NCBI GenBank assembly: GCA_020081605.1
Contig: JAHREC010000045.1
Span: 1,860,001 to 1,924,000 of the forward strand
Reading direction: 5' to 3'
DNA from: Albifimbria verrucaria
Taxonomy: Eukaryota > Ascomycota > Sordariomycetes > Hypocreales > Stachybotryaceae
DNA: 64,000 bases
Shown here piece after piece: positions 1-12,997 of the stretch. The notes under the pieces were generated by a model. The model searched no databases, was not told where the DNA came from, and was given only the letters and a program-made list of their open reading frames with translations. How positions within the stretch are numbered: the first letter of the stretch is position 1; each line of letters starts with the position of its first letter. The position numbers and the translations under genes are program-made.

Positions 1-3000
1 TATTAGAAATTACCAGGGAATGTTTTGAGAATGCTGGAGAGACCAACTATCGAGGCCACTCAGTTGGGGTATATTGTGGCACTTTTGGTGAAAGCTGGAT
101 GGATATGAGCTCGAAAGAAGATCAACACTCCAGCGGATATGTTTTGGGAGGTCAGCTTGACATTATGTTGGCAAATCGCATTTCGTACGAGTACGACCTC
201 AAAGGTCCAAGGTATGCTGCTACAGCCAGCTTTTATGAAACTCTCAATGACACGTAACCTAGTTTAGTGATTAAGACTGGCTGCTCCGCTTCACTTGTTG
301 CTCTCCATGAAGCCTGCCGCGCTTTGGAGAATAACGACGCGTCCTCGGCCATAATTACCGGCTGCAGTCTTATAACCACACCAACTACGACCGCTGCGAT
401 GACTGCTGATGGCCTTCTCTCGCCTGAGGGATCTTGCAAGTCATTTGATGCCGATGCAGACGGCTTCGCTCGAGCTGAAGCCATCACGGCCATTTACATC
501 AAGCCGTTGCGTCAGGCTTTGCGGGATGGTAATCCCGTTAGAGCCATCATACGTGCAACTGGTACAAATACTGGTGGCAGAAGTGCTAGCCTCATGAGTC
601 CTAACGGTGAAGCTCATGAGGAGCTGATGAGAAAAGTGTATTCTCAGGCTGGCCTTGACCCAAGAATGACGGCTTTTGTGGAGTGCCACGGAACAGGAAC
701 TCCAACAGGCGACCCAATCGAGACGACAGCCATTGGTAAGGTTTTCTGTCCGGAGGGTAACGGCATGTATATTGGTTCTGTAAAGCCAAACTTGGGCCAT
801 TCTGAGGGTTCATCGGGCATCACCAGTCTTATCAAGTGTGTTTTGGCACTAGAAAACAAGACGATACCGCCAAACATCAAGTTTAATAACCCCAATCCTA
901 AGAGTTGGTATATACTCGTGTCTGTGAAGATCTACACTAATAATCTTCTTAGTTCCTTTCGAGAAATACAATTTGAAAGTGCCTCTAGCGCCAATGCCCT
1001 TCCCTGAAGGAAGAGATAACAGGATTAGTATTAATTCATTTGGAATTGGTGGCGCTAATGCGCATGTAAGTCTTGAAGTAACCTATGAAATTTTCAGGAA
1101 GCTAATCAAGTGTCAAGGCTGTGATCGAATCGCCTGCTCCGTATATCTCTAGGACGCAAATGAACGGCTCTACTTTGTCGAATGGCGCAAATGGCCACCC
1201 ACATACAAATGAAGCATTTAAACAAGTACCAGGGCATCATTTGATCCTATTCTCCGCAAACACCGCGGGGTCATTACACCAACAAGTGACACAGCATCAA
1301 GAGTATTGCCAAAGGCATCCAGATACAGGTCGAGACGTAGCATTTACGCGAGCGTTTGCAAGAGAGACCTTAAATTACAGAGCCTTTGGTATTCTCAAAG
1401 AGAATGGCGAGCTGACAGAGATCTCCAGCGCAAGCAAGCCTCGAACTAATGAATATCCGCTCTACCTTGTCTTCAGTGGACAAGGAGCACAGTGGGCCGG
1501 TATGGGCAAGGAATTGATCTCTAAAGATGCAGATTTTCGCCAAGATCTGGAAACAATGGATGAAATCCTTCACGCTTGCAAAAACCCACCTAACTGGCAT
1601 ATCATTGACGAGCTTCTTCAGTCGCAGGAAGACAGTAGGTTGAATGAAGCCGAACTGGCCCAACCTCTTTCCACAGCCCTCCAAATTGCTTTGTTTCATC
1701 TTTTCGGAAGGACGTCCAAGAGAAAGGCTATGGCAGTCGTGGGCCATTCGAGTGGAGAAATTGCGGCTGCATATGCCGCTGGAGGTGTTCTCTCCAGGAG
1801 GCTATGATTCTTTCGCATTATCGCGGATTAGTTGCTTCACGTAACCCCAGAAAGGACGGTAGAATGGCAGCCGTTGCTCTTGGGGAGCAGGAGTTGACAC
1901 CTTTCCTCGTTGATGCGCCCAGAGTCACCATTGCTTGCGTGAATAGTCCGCAGAGCAGCACCATATCTGGTGATGGTGACCAAATCAACAATGTTATTGA
2001 GGCTATAAAGATGGCGATGCCAGAGACCTTTGTGCGGCAGCTGGTAGTAAACCAGGCCTATCATTCTGGTAGGTATCATACCTTGACTGTTGCACATCAA
2101 TCGAGATGAACAGCGTTCAGCTGGTAACTTGGAGGAATGAATCGTATGAAAATGCTAACGTGAGCTTTATCAGATCATATGGCCCCCTCGGTGAAGAATA
2201 CCGCAGTCTAGTCGCCCAAGAACTGCCTGATATAGGGAGACGGCCTCGCCTTGAGTGTCTGTTTTCTCATCTGTCACGGGAATCAAGTTACGAAGCCGTT
2301 CAACTTTCAAAGCGGTTACTGGGAATCCAATTTAACGTCTCAAGTACAATTTTCCAGAGCTGTCAGCAACCTTGTGGCTACTCTTGGAGAGGGAATTTTT
2401 CTGGAGATTGGACCACACTCGACACTAGCCGGGCCACTTCGTCAGATTTGTGCAACAGATTCATGGTTCACATACATTGCCTCCATGATTAGAAACAAGG
2501 ATAGCGAGGCGACTTATCTTTCTGCGTTAGGAAAGCTCTATGAAAACGCCATTCCCCTTGTACTGGAAAGTATTGTGAGACCAGGCAAAGTTCTTTATTC
2601 TCTGCCGGCATATCCCTGGGATCACAGCGGAGGACCTTATTGGTACGAGAGTCGATTGTCCAAGGCGTGGCGAACGCGTAAATACCCCCATCATTGTCTT
2701 CTCGGATCTCGGACATTTCAAACACCAGATTTGTCGCCGCAGTGGAGGAATATGTTATACCTCGGAGATGTGCCATGGCTTGCTCATCATAGGGTTTCGG
2801 ATGATGTTGTGTTTCCTTTTGCAGGGTATGTGGCAATGGCAGTTGAGGCTTTGAGACAAGTCATTGGGAACCAAACTGTCAACAATGTCAATTTTGGCTG
2901 CCGCTTTCAGCATATAGTCACCAAATCAGCCCTCATCGTTACCGAAGAAGACGGTGTAGAGCTGATCACAACATTAAGGCGTCAGAGGCTGACAGACGGG

Positions 3001-6000
3001 GATGAAGATTCATGGTACGAGTTTACAGTAAATTCTTATTCTGCCAAAACAGGGGCTTGGAACACGCATTGCGATGGTCGCATCGCCCATACATCATCTA
3101 TCTTGTCGGGCATAAAGGAGAAATCATCAACAGCAGAACATCAACATGAATCACTACCTAGACGTGTGGCAATGTCACGCTTCTACGAGAAAATGGCACA
3201 GGTTGGTATTATTTATGGCCCAGAATTTCAACTGCTTTCAGCCGTGTCTTCTTCATCGACGCGACGTCTGGCTCACGCAAAGATACGTGCGTCTCAATCT
3301 GTGCAGTCAGAGTCTTTCGTTCTACACCCTGCTGTGATCGACACGAGCCTTCAGCTCATTTTGGTGGCTCTTTCACGCGGACTTGAGCGTAACTTCTCTC
3401 AGTTGGCAGTGCCTACAGAGATTGAACACCTTGAAATCCGAGCCCTACCACCCACAGAGTCTCATTTACAAGCGTCAGCCTCTTGCCCGGGCAGTGATGG
3501 TCTTGAGTCCTGCTCTGTCGAGTGCAAGTCGTCTGATGGAGCTACAATACTCCGACTGAATGGATTGCGACTGACGCCACTAGAAGACAATGCAGGAGGA
3601 GGTGAAATCCATGCTGCTGCAAGGCTACATTGGCTTCCTGACTTTGATTTTGTCGACAAATCGACACTTTTCACGCCTCCAAAGTCCGACAGAGCAGTTA
3701 CGCAACTTCAAGAGAAGATGACACTTTTATGCATTCTTGATACTGCAGAAAAGATTCGGGGCCTAAACCCCTGCCAGCCGCACTTTTCTCAATGGCGAGA
3801 CTGGTTACATATCGAAATCGAAAAGGCCAAGTCCGGAAAGTATTTCCTTGTAGAAGATGAGTGCAAAGCGCTTGTTCAATTGCCAAAGGAGGCGCGTCGG
3901 TCTATGATCGAAGTGTGTCTCGAGAAACTCATGGATGGCGATAAGCCGTCCCTGGCTGTGGGCCTCAAACGAATCAATGACCGAGCTAGCGATATCTTTA
4001 CAGGCCAAGCAGATGCTCTAGATGTGCTTATGGAGGGTGGTATCCTCACAGAGATATACGACGTCGTTAGTTTTGGCCACGCCAATTTCGTTCGTCTTCT
4101 ATCACAGACACGACCTAACTTGCGGATCTTGGAGGTTGGAGCCGGCACAGGCGGCACGACAGAACTTATTCTACGAGATTTGGGCCATGGCAGGGCAGAG
4201 GCATATCCAGCTTACTCCAGCTATACCTTTACCGATGTTTCTGCTGGTTTTTCTCACTTGCTAGAGAGCGCTTCGCCTATGCCTCAAACATGGAATTTAA
4301 GGTCTTCGACATTTCCAAAAACCCTTTTGAACAGGGATTTAGTAGTGGCACATATGATCTGATTCTAGCTGCCAATGTTGTGCATGCAACCCCCAACTTG
4401 AAGGAGACTTTGGGTAATCTACGACCGCTGCTGAGGCCAGATGGCATGCTTGTTATGACGGAACTATGCACTCTCGCCCGCGTCCCCGGCTTTATCTTTG
4501 GAAATTTCTCAGGCTGGTGGATGGGCGAGGATGATGATCGCAAGCTGGAGCCGTATGTCTCGGTCGATCGCTGGGACCGAGATCTGAAGCTTGCTGGCTT
4601 TACAGGAGTTGATACTGCCGTTTATGATGACGAGGAGCCTCATCAACTCTTGGCCGCAATCTTGGCTAAGCCATCCATTTCTGCGAATATGAAACCAAGG
4701 CAAGTAACTCTCTTAGCCAACGATTTCCAGGGCTTGCCTGGATTGCTGGGCGACTGGCTTGAAGAGAGATCATGGCATGTCACCCGAAAAGTCTTTGGAC
4801 AGGATAATTCTTCTATCCATGGAGATGTCATCTGCTGCATAGATATGGAATACGATTTCTTCAACGGCATGACATCTCGGAGGTTCAAAACTTCCAGAAT
4901 CTTCTCCGCAGTTTGGACACGGATCAGAAAGTCCTATGGTTGACAAAGCCGGCTCAAATCAAGTGCAAGGACCCGCGCTCGGCCGCAGCAATTGGTGTAG
5001 CCCGATCCGTGCGTGCCGAACTTTCATTGCAGCTATGCACTCTAGAGATCTCCCCAAAAGAGCCTGATTTCAATAGTTTAGTGGCTGAAGTGTTTGAAAA
5101 GGTGAGGTCTGAAGAGGACCAGGATACTCTAACAGCTGACAAAGAATTTGTTGTCGATAATGGGATCATATGCGTGGGAAGATATGAGCCATTTTCTCTA
5201 CTTCGGGAACTCACTAGCGTAGAGAAAAGTGAGTCGGAGTCATCTCAACTATGCAAGAGACTGTTCCTTGGAAAGCAAGGGTCCCTAGACTCTCTGGCTT
5301 GGCAGTACGATAGTATACCAACCACAATTCCTGACAACGATATCGAGATTGAAACAGCAGCTGTGGGTCTGAACTATAGAGATATTGTTCTATCTATGGG
5401 AATCATCCGAACGTCTACTAATCCACGGGATATCGATCTCGGGCTTGAATGCAGTGGCATCGTCACTCAAGTTGGAAAAGATGTGACCCACATCGCGGTA
5501 GGTGATCATGTTATGGCTTTGGCACCACATGGTTGCTTCGCCACCAAGGTTGTTCTACCAGCCAGAGCCACAGCTGTGATACCAAAGTCGATTAGCTTTG
5601 AAGTTGCTGCATCCATTGGCCTATGTTTCTCGACCGCACTACACAGTTTAGTAGATGTGGCACGTGTTGAAGTAGGACAGTCTGTTCTAATTCACTCAGC
5701 ATGTGGTGGCGTGGGACAAGCCGCAATTCAGATCTGCCGAGTTTTGGGAGCAGTCATCTTTGCCACTGTTGGTAGTGAGGAGAAAATGCAGCACTTGATT
5801 AGCCTTGGTATTGCAAAAGACCACATATTCTCATCTCGAGACACATCTTTCCATGATGGCATAATGCAGCAAACCAACAGAAAGGGTGTTGATGTTGTGC
5901 TCAATTCTTTATCAGGCAGGCTCTTGCACACATCATGGTCCTGCGTTGCTCCATACGGGACCATGATCGAGCTTGGCAAGCGTGACATTGAAGGCTACGG

Positions 6001-7597
6001 AAAGTTGGACATGCGGCCGTTCCTGGCGAATCGCTCCTATGCATGCGTGGATCTGGCACAAATCATTCAAGAAAGACCAGAAAAGATTGGCACGATCTTG
6101 CGACGCCTTACTGAGTGGTGTGACCAAGGCCTCATAAATTTGAAACCTCAGAAACACCCTGTTACATATTTCAAGGCGTCAGAGTCTACCGAGGCTGCCT
6201 TTAGGCATCTCCAGAACCCCATGCACATCGGAAAAACTGTACTGCTGCTAAATGATGTGCCCTCTATCCCGTGTACACATCATAAAACAGAGAAATCAAC
6301 TACGTTCTCAAACTCTGCTTCCTATCTACTAGCTGGGGTACTGGAGGCCTTGGCAGATCTATTGCGACATGGATGGCTGAGAGAGGTGCTCGCCATTTCA
6401 CATTCATCTCACCCCACGCCGGGATTAGTGAATCAAGCAAAGAGCTGTTTGAAGAGCTCAAGTCTATGGGCTGCTCAGTGCAGTCAGTGGCCGGCGATGT
6501 CGCAAACCAGACTGATGTTGCCGAAGCTCTAGCCAAATCGACATATCCGGTCAAGGGTGTGTTCCAGTTGTCCATGATCCTTTCAGTAAGTACTAGATAA
6601 ATCCGCCAATTGTTTGACTTGATACTGACAAAAGCCTCACTTAGGACTCAAACTTACTGGACATGACCATAAATGACTGGCTAACGACGACCAGGCCGAA
6701 GATTGAGGGTACATGGAACCTTCATTCAATGCTTATGGATCAATCACTGGACATCTTTTGGCTGGCAAGCTCACTCGTCACGGCCATAGACCAACCGGGC
6801 CAAACTAATTACATGGCCGCGAATACATTTGTCGAAGCCTTCTGTCAGTACAGACACTCATTGAACTTACCTGCATCTGTATTAAGCATCTGTCCTGTCG
6901 ATGGCGTCGGTTTCGTGGCGGAGAACCCCGTGGCAAGGCGCAATAACAAGGCGCAAGGGCTGTACAGCTTAGGGAGAGAGAATTTTTAGAATTCGTGGAC
7001 CTCAGTCTCAAGTCCCAACATGACAGCGGTTTCGGATCCTCGATTGGTTCAGAGGTTGATCGATCCGCTACTCCGTGGGCCATTCCTCCAACAACTTGGT
7101 CTAACCAAAGGCAAATCCTCATGGGTCTACATTCGGAAGTTCATCTCGACGATCCAGCGAACCGTGTCAACTGGCGGCGTGATCGCCGAATGGGAACATA
7201 TCACAATATCCCGATATCAGATACATCATCAGCCGAAAATCCAAGCCCGTTAAAGCAGTTTCTTCGCCACTTAGAAGCTAGCGATCACGAAGAGGCTCGA
7301 AAAATCTTGGAAGACAAAAATTCAGCTGAGTTCTTGGCTTTTGAGACTGGCCGCAAAGTGTGGGATTTTATGTTACAGCCAGATATGGAGGTCGACATTT
7401 CCATAAGTCTAGCAGACATGGGTTTGGACTCGTTGATGGCCATTGAGCTACGCCGGTGGCTCCGACACGCGATAGGTTTGCAAATTACTGTTCTGGAGAT
7501 TATGGCAACTGCCTCTCTGTCGCAACTTGGAAACTTGATTGCAGCGGGCTTGATGAAGAGGATTGAGAGCGAAAGAAAGCAAACCAACCAGGCATAA
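1..7597 (+). CDS. Highly reducing type I polyketide synthase, 5'-truncated by the window
   Basis: Multidomain megasynthase that would build a reduced, C-methylated polyketide. Domain order by nucleotide: KS (1-1170; active-site [26 protein letters not shown]), AT (1440-2470; [18 protein letters not shown]), DH (2660-3600; HHRV...FPFAGY and HPAVIDTS), C-methyltransferase (4100-4620; LEVGAGTGG), ER (5280-6230; [10 protein letters not shown]), KR (6310-6930) and ACP (7350-7560; GLDSL with the phosphopantetheine serine). No thioesterase or reductase follows the ACP. The start of KS lies outside the window. Introns fit at 212-262, 904-952, 1066-1117, 2069-2173 and 6586-6644. The coding frame changes near 1797, 2183, 2240, 2275, 4265, 4880, 6337 and 6974. 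Several of these fall in G or C runs, including the KR glycine-rich loop. The spliced length modulo 3 fits eight lost bases, so I read them as sequence errors, though a real pseudogene is not excluded. The product cannot be predicted. Confidence 0.93.
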
Positions 7598-8125
7598 GAG
7601 TAATGGTGTCTACATCTAGTTTACAAGTTAAGTGCTATACACGAGAGCCATCTGCGGGTTAAATTCAGAGTCAGTTTGTAAGACCATATGAACTTAGCAA
7701 TATATCTATCCTGCCTATGCTAATTAGAGGATACAATCGAAACCTAAGAGATGGCCTCGGGCTATGCGCAGTTGAGCTGTGCCCTACTCAGGTTGGCACC
7801 TCAATGTTTGGCAGCTAGTAATAATTCTCGAGGGACGTATTCATCAGTATATTTGCACCAACGAGAATATGCAACTCACGCACATGTATACATATGCAAA
7901 GACCTCTAGGCCTGCTAGGCTTAATTCTATTAGTAACTGAGAGTGACACTAGCATTCTCAGGCTTAACGAATCACCAGCAAGCTACAAGATGGAATGATT
8001 GGTCCGTAGTGGTTGACGGGAAATGATGCAATTGCGTTATCATAATATGTACTCGCTTCGGAACGTCCCTAGATGGAACGAAACCGCGAAGCAATAGAAA
8101 TATACCATCATGTTAAAGACGAAAC
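7598..8125. other. Intergenic, between convergent PKS and methyltransferase
   Basis: About 530 bases between the two convergent stop codons. No ORF, repeat or structured element is recognisable. It should contain the 3' ends of both transcripts. Confidence 0.6.
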
Positions 8126-9243
8126 TCATAGCGGCTTGCGTCCAACAACGACATTCCTGAAAGACGTTAGTGATCAGACTAGACACTTCTCAGAATATTG
8201 TACTCACACAGCGATATAGGGGCAGTTGGACTTCTTCCGAATCTCTTGCCTCATCTTCGCCACCATCACATGCACCTCTTCCTTGGACCAGCCCAACAAC
8301 TCTGTGCACACAAACATTGAAAAACCTTCCATGTCCCTTTCCAGCGCATACTGAAAGCAGGTACCAGCATGCTTCAATTTCTGGTCCTTGGGCCAGTTGT
8401 TCACAGGCAATTTGAGCTTTGTCTCCTTAATTTCAACAAAGCCCGCCTCTTCCATGTGCTTCCTGCTCTCACCGTCAAGACAGATGGTGAAGGGACGGCC
8501 CATCTTTTCACCGGCTTCATAGAATGTATTGGCCCATGTATTAAAAACATGATCTTTAGGAAGATCAACATGATCGGACTGGCCCTGGCAGCCAATCTCG
8601 ACGTGCTCAAAGTAACCACCAGGCTTAAGATGGGCCAGAATCTTCTTGTCAAGAGCAGTCCAATCGGGAATTGAGCCGTACATGGCACGGACGTGAATAA
8701 AGTCGAAATGGTTCTCTGGCCAAGTCCAGTCGAGAAGGCAGTCATCGACCTCAAACTTCAAATTAGGAGGCACCCATGTCGATTGCGTGGGACTAATGTC
8801 CGTTCCAGTAACCTCGGCGGATGGGAACTCATCAGCGAAATCAATGGCCCAAGTACCGGTTCCCGTGCCAATATCTAACACACGCCCCGGATTGTCTTGA
8901 TTGATGGGTGCCAGAAAGAGCTTGTCTCCAAGAAGAATCGTGAGGGCATTGTGGATCAGGTCCAGGCCTTCACTCTGACGCTCATCGTTGGGGCCCCAGT
9001 AGTCCCCAGTCTTAGAAGATGCATACGTTCTACCGTGAAGCTGACGATACTCTAAGATACTTGGTGTAAGAGACTCGGTAGATAAGAGACTTTCTGAATC
9101 AAATGCAGAGTCAGCATCATCATCGCGAACCCCTTCTGGCTCCAAATTTTGGTTGACACCACGGTCGGCCTGCCTTCTGGCGGTAGCCGTTGTTGGGAAG
9201 CGGAGCCCTTGTCGCTGGAAGCCGGCCTACTGGTGTCAGCCAT
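8126..9243 (-). CDS. LaeA-like SAM-dependent methyltransferase
   Basis: Class I methyltransferase of the family that includes the fungal regulator LaeA and many cluster-encoded methyltransferases. The SAM-binding motif VLDIGTGTGTWAIDFADEFP lies about one third in, followed by VTGTDISP, and the core ends with HLKPGGYFEHVE. The N-terminus is acidic and disordered. A 3' intron fits at 8157-8207; after it the protein ends in VVVGRKPL, the usual family C-terminus. The only suitable ATG (9243) is in a different frame from the body. A break in the C4 run at 9130-9133 joins them, and the spliced length fits one lost base. It lies convergent to the polyketide synthase, so it may modify the polyketide or regulate the locus. 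Which of these it does cannot be told from sequence. The substrate is unknown. Confidence 0.85.
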
Positions 9244-10364
9244 TGTATTCGAGAGATTATGGATATAACTAGGAACGAGAGCACGGTCTGAGAATCAGAA
9301 AAATTGGAATAGGAGTATGAAATGGACAACCTGGGAGCTGAAGATCTGCGTTGCCAGCGTATACCCCGGGCGGAGGGGTTTGTAGTTCCCCACAATGTGG
9401 ACTAGGAACACAGCGCTATATTTCTAAAGCCTCCATTTGATTGACTAGTTTCTGGGCTGTTGGTGCATGTGGATGGGGCGACATGGACGTAGCAATGATG
9501 CCAACAGTTGCTTCGACTACTCCTTGGCGGACATATGCCCCTGGTGCGTTGCTGATCCCATGGCCAATGTTTGAACCAACTCTCCAGGCAATGAAATTGC
9601 ATGGCATCTCTTGTCAAGCCGACATTTCTGTGCATAGCACCTATATGAGGACACGCTCTAATTACTAACGCTGGTCACTAATGTCGAAAAATTTGGAGGG
9701 ATGTGGGATACTATCCGGAGGAAGGGAGCCGGAACCCATATATCAGAGCAGGGGGCCTGGTCCAATAGCGAAGATTCGGCGAAACTCGAACGATTGGATG
9801 TTAAACCAGACTTGATATGATTTGCAAGCCTAGCGGCTATGGCTAGGCTATTCCCGATGAAGGCCTAACGTTTAGAGCTGGATAGCTTCTTCCCTCATGA
9901 GATAAGGTCAACTGAGCTTCCACTGTGGGAATGGGGATCATGCTCCCAATATCTTCGTTCTGAATACTAAGCAGAGAAATAAATATTTTCTTCTCCTAGT
10001 CTACGTTATGCGAGCAAGGGTCAATCAATGGTAATATACCAGGTGGCCATCAAAGCGTCACTGACGTTGTCCTCATTCAGCACCTGAAAGCAAGCCATCA
10101 CCACAACCATGAATATTTAACGCGCTTTCTACGCTTAAGAAGCCTTTGTTTGTGTTTTTGCTCGATTTGAATAGATTTTAAAGTGTGCCTATTTTTTGTT
10201 CTCTTTTCTTTACTCCCCACTCTTCCTATTTCTCAAGCCGAACTCAGGCTATGGCGTCAAGATTGACCAACAGGCAAACAGACTTGACTCTCACTAGGAG
10301 AACTTGAGTCCGGGAAACATCAAATTGATACGAATATTATAGCAGCCGTATTATTGCTGATCGA
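9244..10364. other. Intergenic region upstream of the methyltransferase
   Basis: About 1.1 kb with only short overlapping ORFs. A pyrimidine-rich stretch on the + strand lies around 10190-10235. It should hold the methyltransferase promoter at one end and the 3' end of the C2H2/PX gene at the other. No gene recognised. Confidence 0.5.
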
Positions 10365-12840
10365 TTAGATAAAACCCGTCTCCTGCTGCGGCTGGAACTC
10401 ATAATCGCCTTCCCGGGGTGCGAAAAAATGCGGACGAGTGTGCTTTGTGATATGTACAGCGGAAGCTTAAGCAGTGCCTTAACATAAGTGTCAAGGTTGT
10501 GCATCCGGCCCTCAGTAATAGCATCTGTTAGGTAGGTAACTGGACCTGGCATATATGGCAAGATGCGTTGCGTTCCAGTCGTGCCTGCTTCTACAGGAAC
10601 TGCTTTAAAAGCGCGATTTGGAGGTCATAGAAGTCCTCATAATACCGATTCAGTTCATATCGTCTATTACCGAATTTCGCGTCAACGACAAACCAGAACT
10701 TATCCTCGGCAAAGCAATATCGTGGAACAGAAGCCGAGGTAGGGGGATTAGCGGTGTATTAACCGTGGAGGGACCTGGTACTGGTAGTTCTGCATGTTTG
10801 ACAGCACTGGCACGGCTTCGGCTTTGTGTCGAAGAAGCGGGCGGCTGTTTGTGCGGTTAGTTAAAGATGGCATTTTAGATTTAATAAAGACACTTACAGC
10901 AACACCCCATCTTTTTGTCTTCTCGTAGTAAAGGTCTTCTGCCTCTTCTTCGCTGTTGACGTCTTCTCCTTCAACTGGGATATCTTCTTGCATTTTATGC
11001 CTGGTACCTTCTGCTTCCTGAATTTTTACGTCCATTGTTTCTTGGCGTTTGAAGTCTTCAGATTCTTCTTCAATTGCGATGTCTTTTGATTCTTGATTTT
11101 TGGTATCCTGTGGTTCTTGAATTTTGACGTCCTCAGACAGCCCATCTTCTGCATCACTCTCATTGCTCTCAACCTCGCCCTCATCATCCTCTTCGTCTGG
11201 ATATTGAATTTCCAGCCCTTCAACTGCCAATGGCAGTGCCTCAAGCGCCAGTTGCTGGAGATGTCTTGCAAGATGACGACTAAAGTTTTTCGCATTGTCT
11301 TCAGTTGTTAGTGGCTTCCAGTCAGTGCAGAGCGGACATGAAGCCGTTTCAAATGTCTTGATAGGACGCTCACAAGCCTCTACAAGCATATCGAACTGTG
11401 AAGGTGTAATTTCACCATTGTGGGCTGAGATAAGGTGCTGCTCTAATTGTTTTGCTGTTTTGCAGGGCTTGTTACCACCATTGCATAGAATGCAAATCCA
11501 CTCCCGGCGATGCAAACTTGTTTCGTGCTTGAACCACTCAGACCGGGTTGGAAAGAGTTGGGAACTTGCTACACAATCTTCGAAGGTACAAACATACGGT
11601 TGTAGGTCTGTAAAGACGTGTTTTCTAAATTAAAAAGTCAGTACAACCAGCATTCTAGTTAGCGTTGCGTCAAGACGTACTTCCATTCAAAGCGATCGAA
11701 CACTATCTGAATTGTTCTGCAGTAGGGGCATTCAAATTCTCGTCCATAATCCAGCTGCACGCCGTCAAGAATCATATCAGATAGCGAGGGTATGCGGCGT
11801 CCCATCGATTCATTCTCGCCTACGCTGAGAAATGAAGTTGCTGAAGTAAGCACGGATATTCGGTTCTTCATCGCTTCAGACCCCAACTGTTCTTCTGAAT
11901 AACTGAAATCACCCTCTTCAAAAGTGGTGGCAAAGGTTGACGCAACTACTGTACCTGAAATAGTAGTTGAATCATCTCCGCCAATGTCCAGTGTTGCTAC
12001 CTGGCGATTCTGCTTGGCAAGTCGCTCTCTGTGTAATTGCCTGTATTGAATAAGCTGCCTCCTCTGGGTTGTTGCATTACCAAGTCGCTTGGCAAGCCAG
12101 GGTAGTTGTCTAGACTTTGGGAATTTGTCAATAACATTGCTAATATCCGGTGATTGGTCGGCTGGGTGGTAATCGTCGAGAGCAGGAAGTCGCCCCTTTG
12201 GTCTTTGTCTCCTTATTAGAATGGATAGACTGAACATATGGTTGATCGCAGAATCGATACTGCGAAGCAATTCGTCTAGTTCGTTGATTATTGGCCTGCT
12301 ATCTGAAAATGATGTCTGAGTCGAACTAGTGGTATTGCTTGCAGTCCTGTTAATTACATTGCCACAGATGATATCAATTGCTATGTCAGAAGTTAGCCTG
12401 AGAGTTCGTCATGTCCAAAACCGATGAAATCAAGGCAAGAAGTCAGGATAATAACCTCGACTGGTTGTAGATAGCAGCCTGTGAAGCCCTGATGAGACGC
12501 TCTCCCTCATTAAAGGAGCCTGCCGCAGCCGGTAGTCAAGCGATTTCGTTGAGTTCGAAGGCTGAAAGGCACCGATATTCGACGCCCAAACCCTGAAGCG
12601 AGCCCGAGAATCTTCGAGACATCCCGCAAGATCGTGAGATTCGCTGCTTGTTGCTGAACTGATAATACGTGCCAAGGCACGATTGCAGTCTTTGCTAAGA
12701 TCGGAAGCAGTTTCAGCTGTAGTGGACTCCGAGGTAGAATATCCCACTAAACTCGAGCTTTTTCCATCTCTAGATGGCTGGCCTGATGCCATTCTGATTA
12801 TATTGAACCTTGGATGTCCAGGAGAACTGATGCGCGGCAT
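10365..12840 (-). CDS. acuF-like C2H2 zinc-finger protein with C-terminal Bem1-type PX domain
   Basis: Four exons: 12840-12456, 12380-11681, 11624-10898 and 10844-10365. The first three encode the fungal acuF-like C2H2 family. They show RFRVWASNIGAF, SIDSAINHMFSLSILIRRQR, the finger pair beginning FECPYCRTIQ, a second Cys/His segment (WICILCNGGNK), HLARHLQQLALEALP and a long acidic tail. The last exon, joined by a good intron with a CTAAC branch point (10845-10897), encodes a segment closely resembling the PX domain of Bem1/Scd2: RYCFAEDKFWFVV, RYYEDFYDLQIALL, LPYMPGPVTYLTDAITEGR and FFAPREGDYEF. No SH3 or PB1 domain is present. Frame breaks near 10755, 10585 and 10435 fit three lost bases, and the total then divides by three. 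Start chosen at 12840; an ATG at 12792 is an alternative. Either this is a true gene fusion or the last exon is a captured fragment. Function unknown. Confidence 0.72.
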
Positions 12841-12997
12841 AAGTGTGGTCTTCACAGCGGAGCTGAACCAATGATAATGCTGCCCTCATGGGGCTGAATC
12901 GTCGCGCTGTTTCTTGCCAGCCTTATCTGACTGTGTATCCTCATTCATTGCCTACTGAATGATGAAAGGTTGAGTTTTAAAACACAGCTGCATCCTC

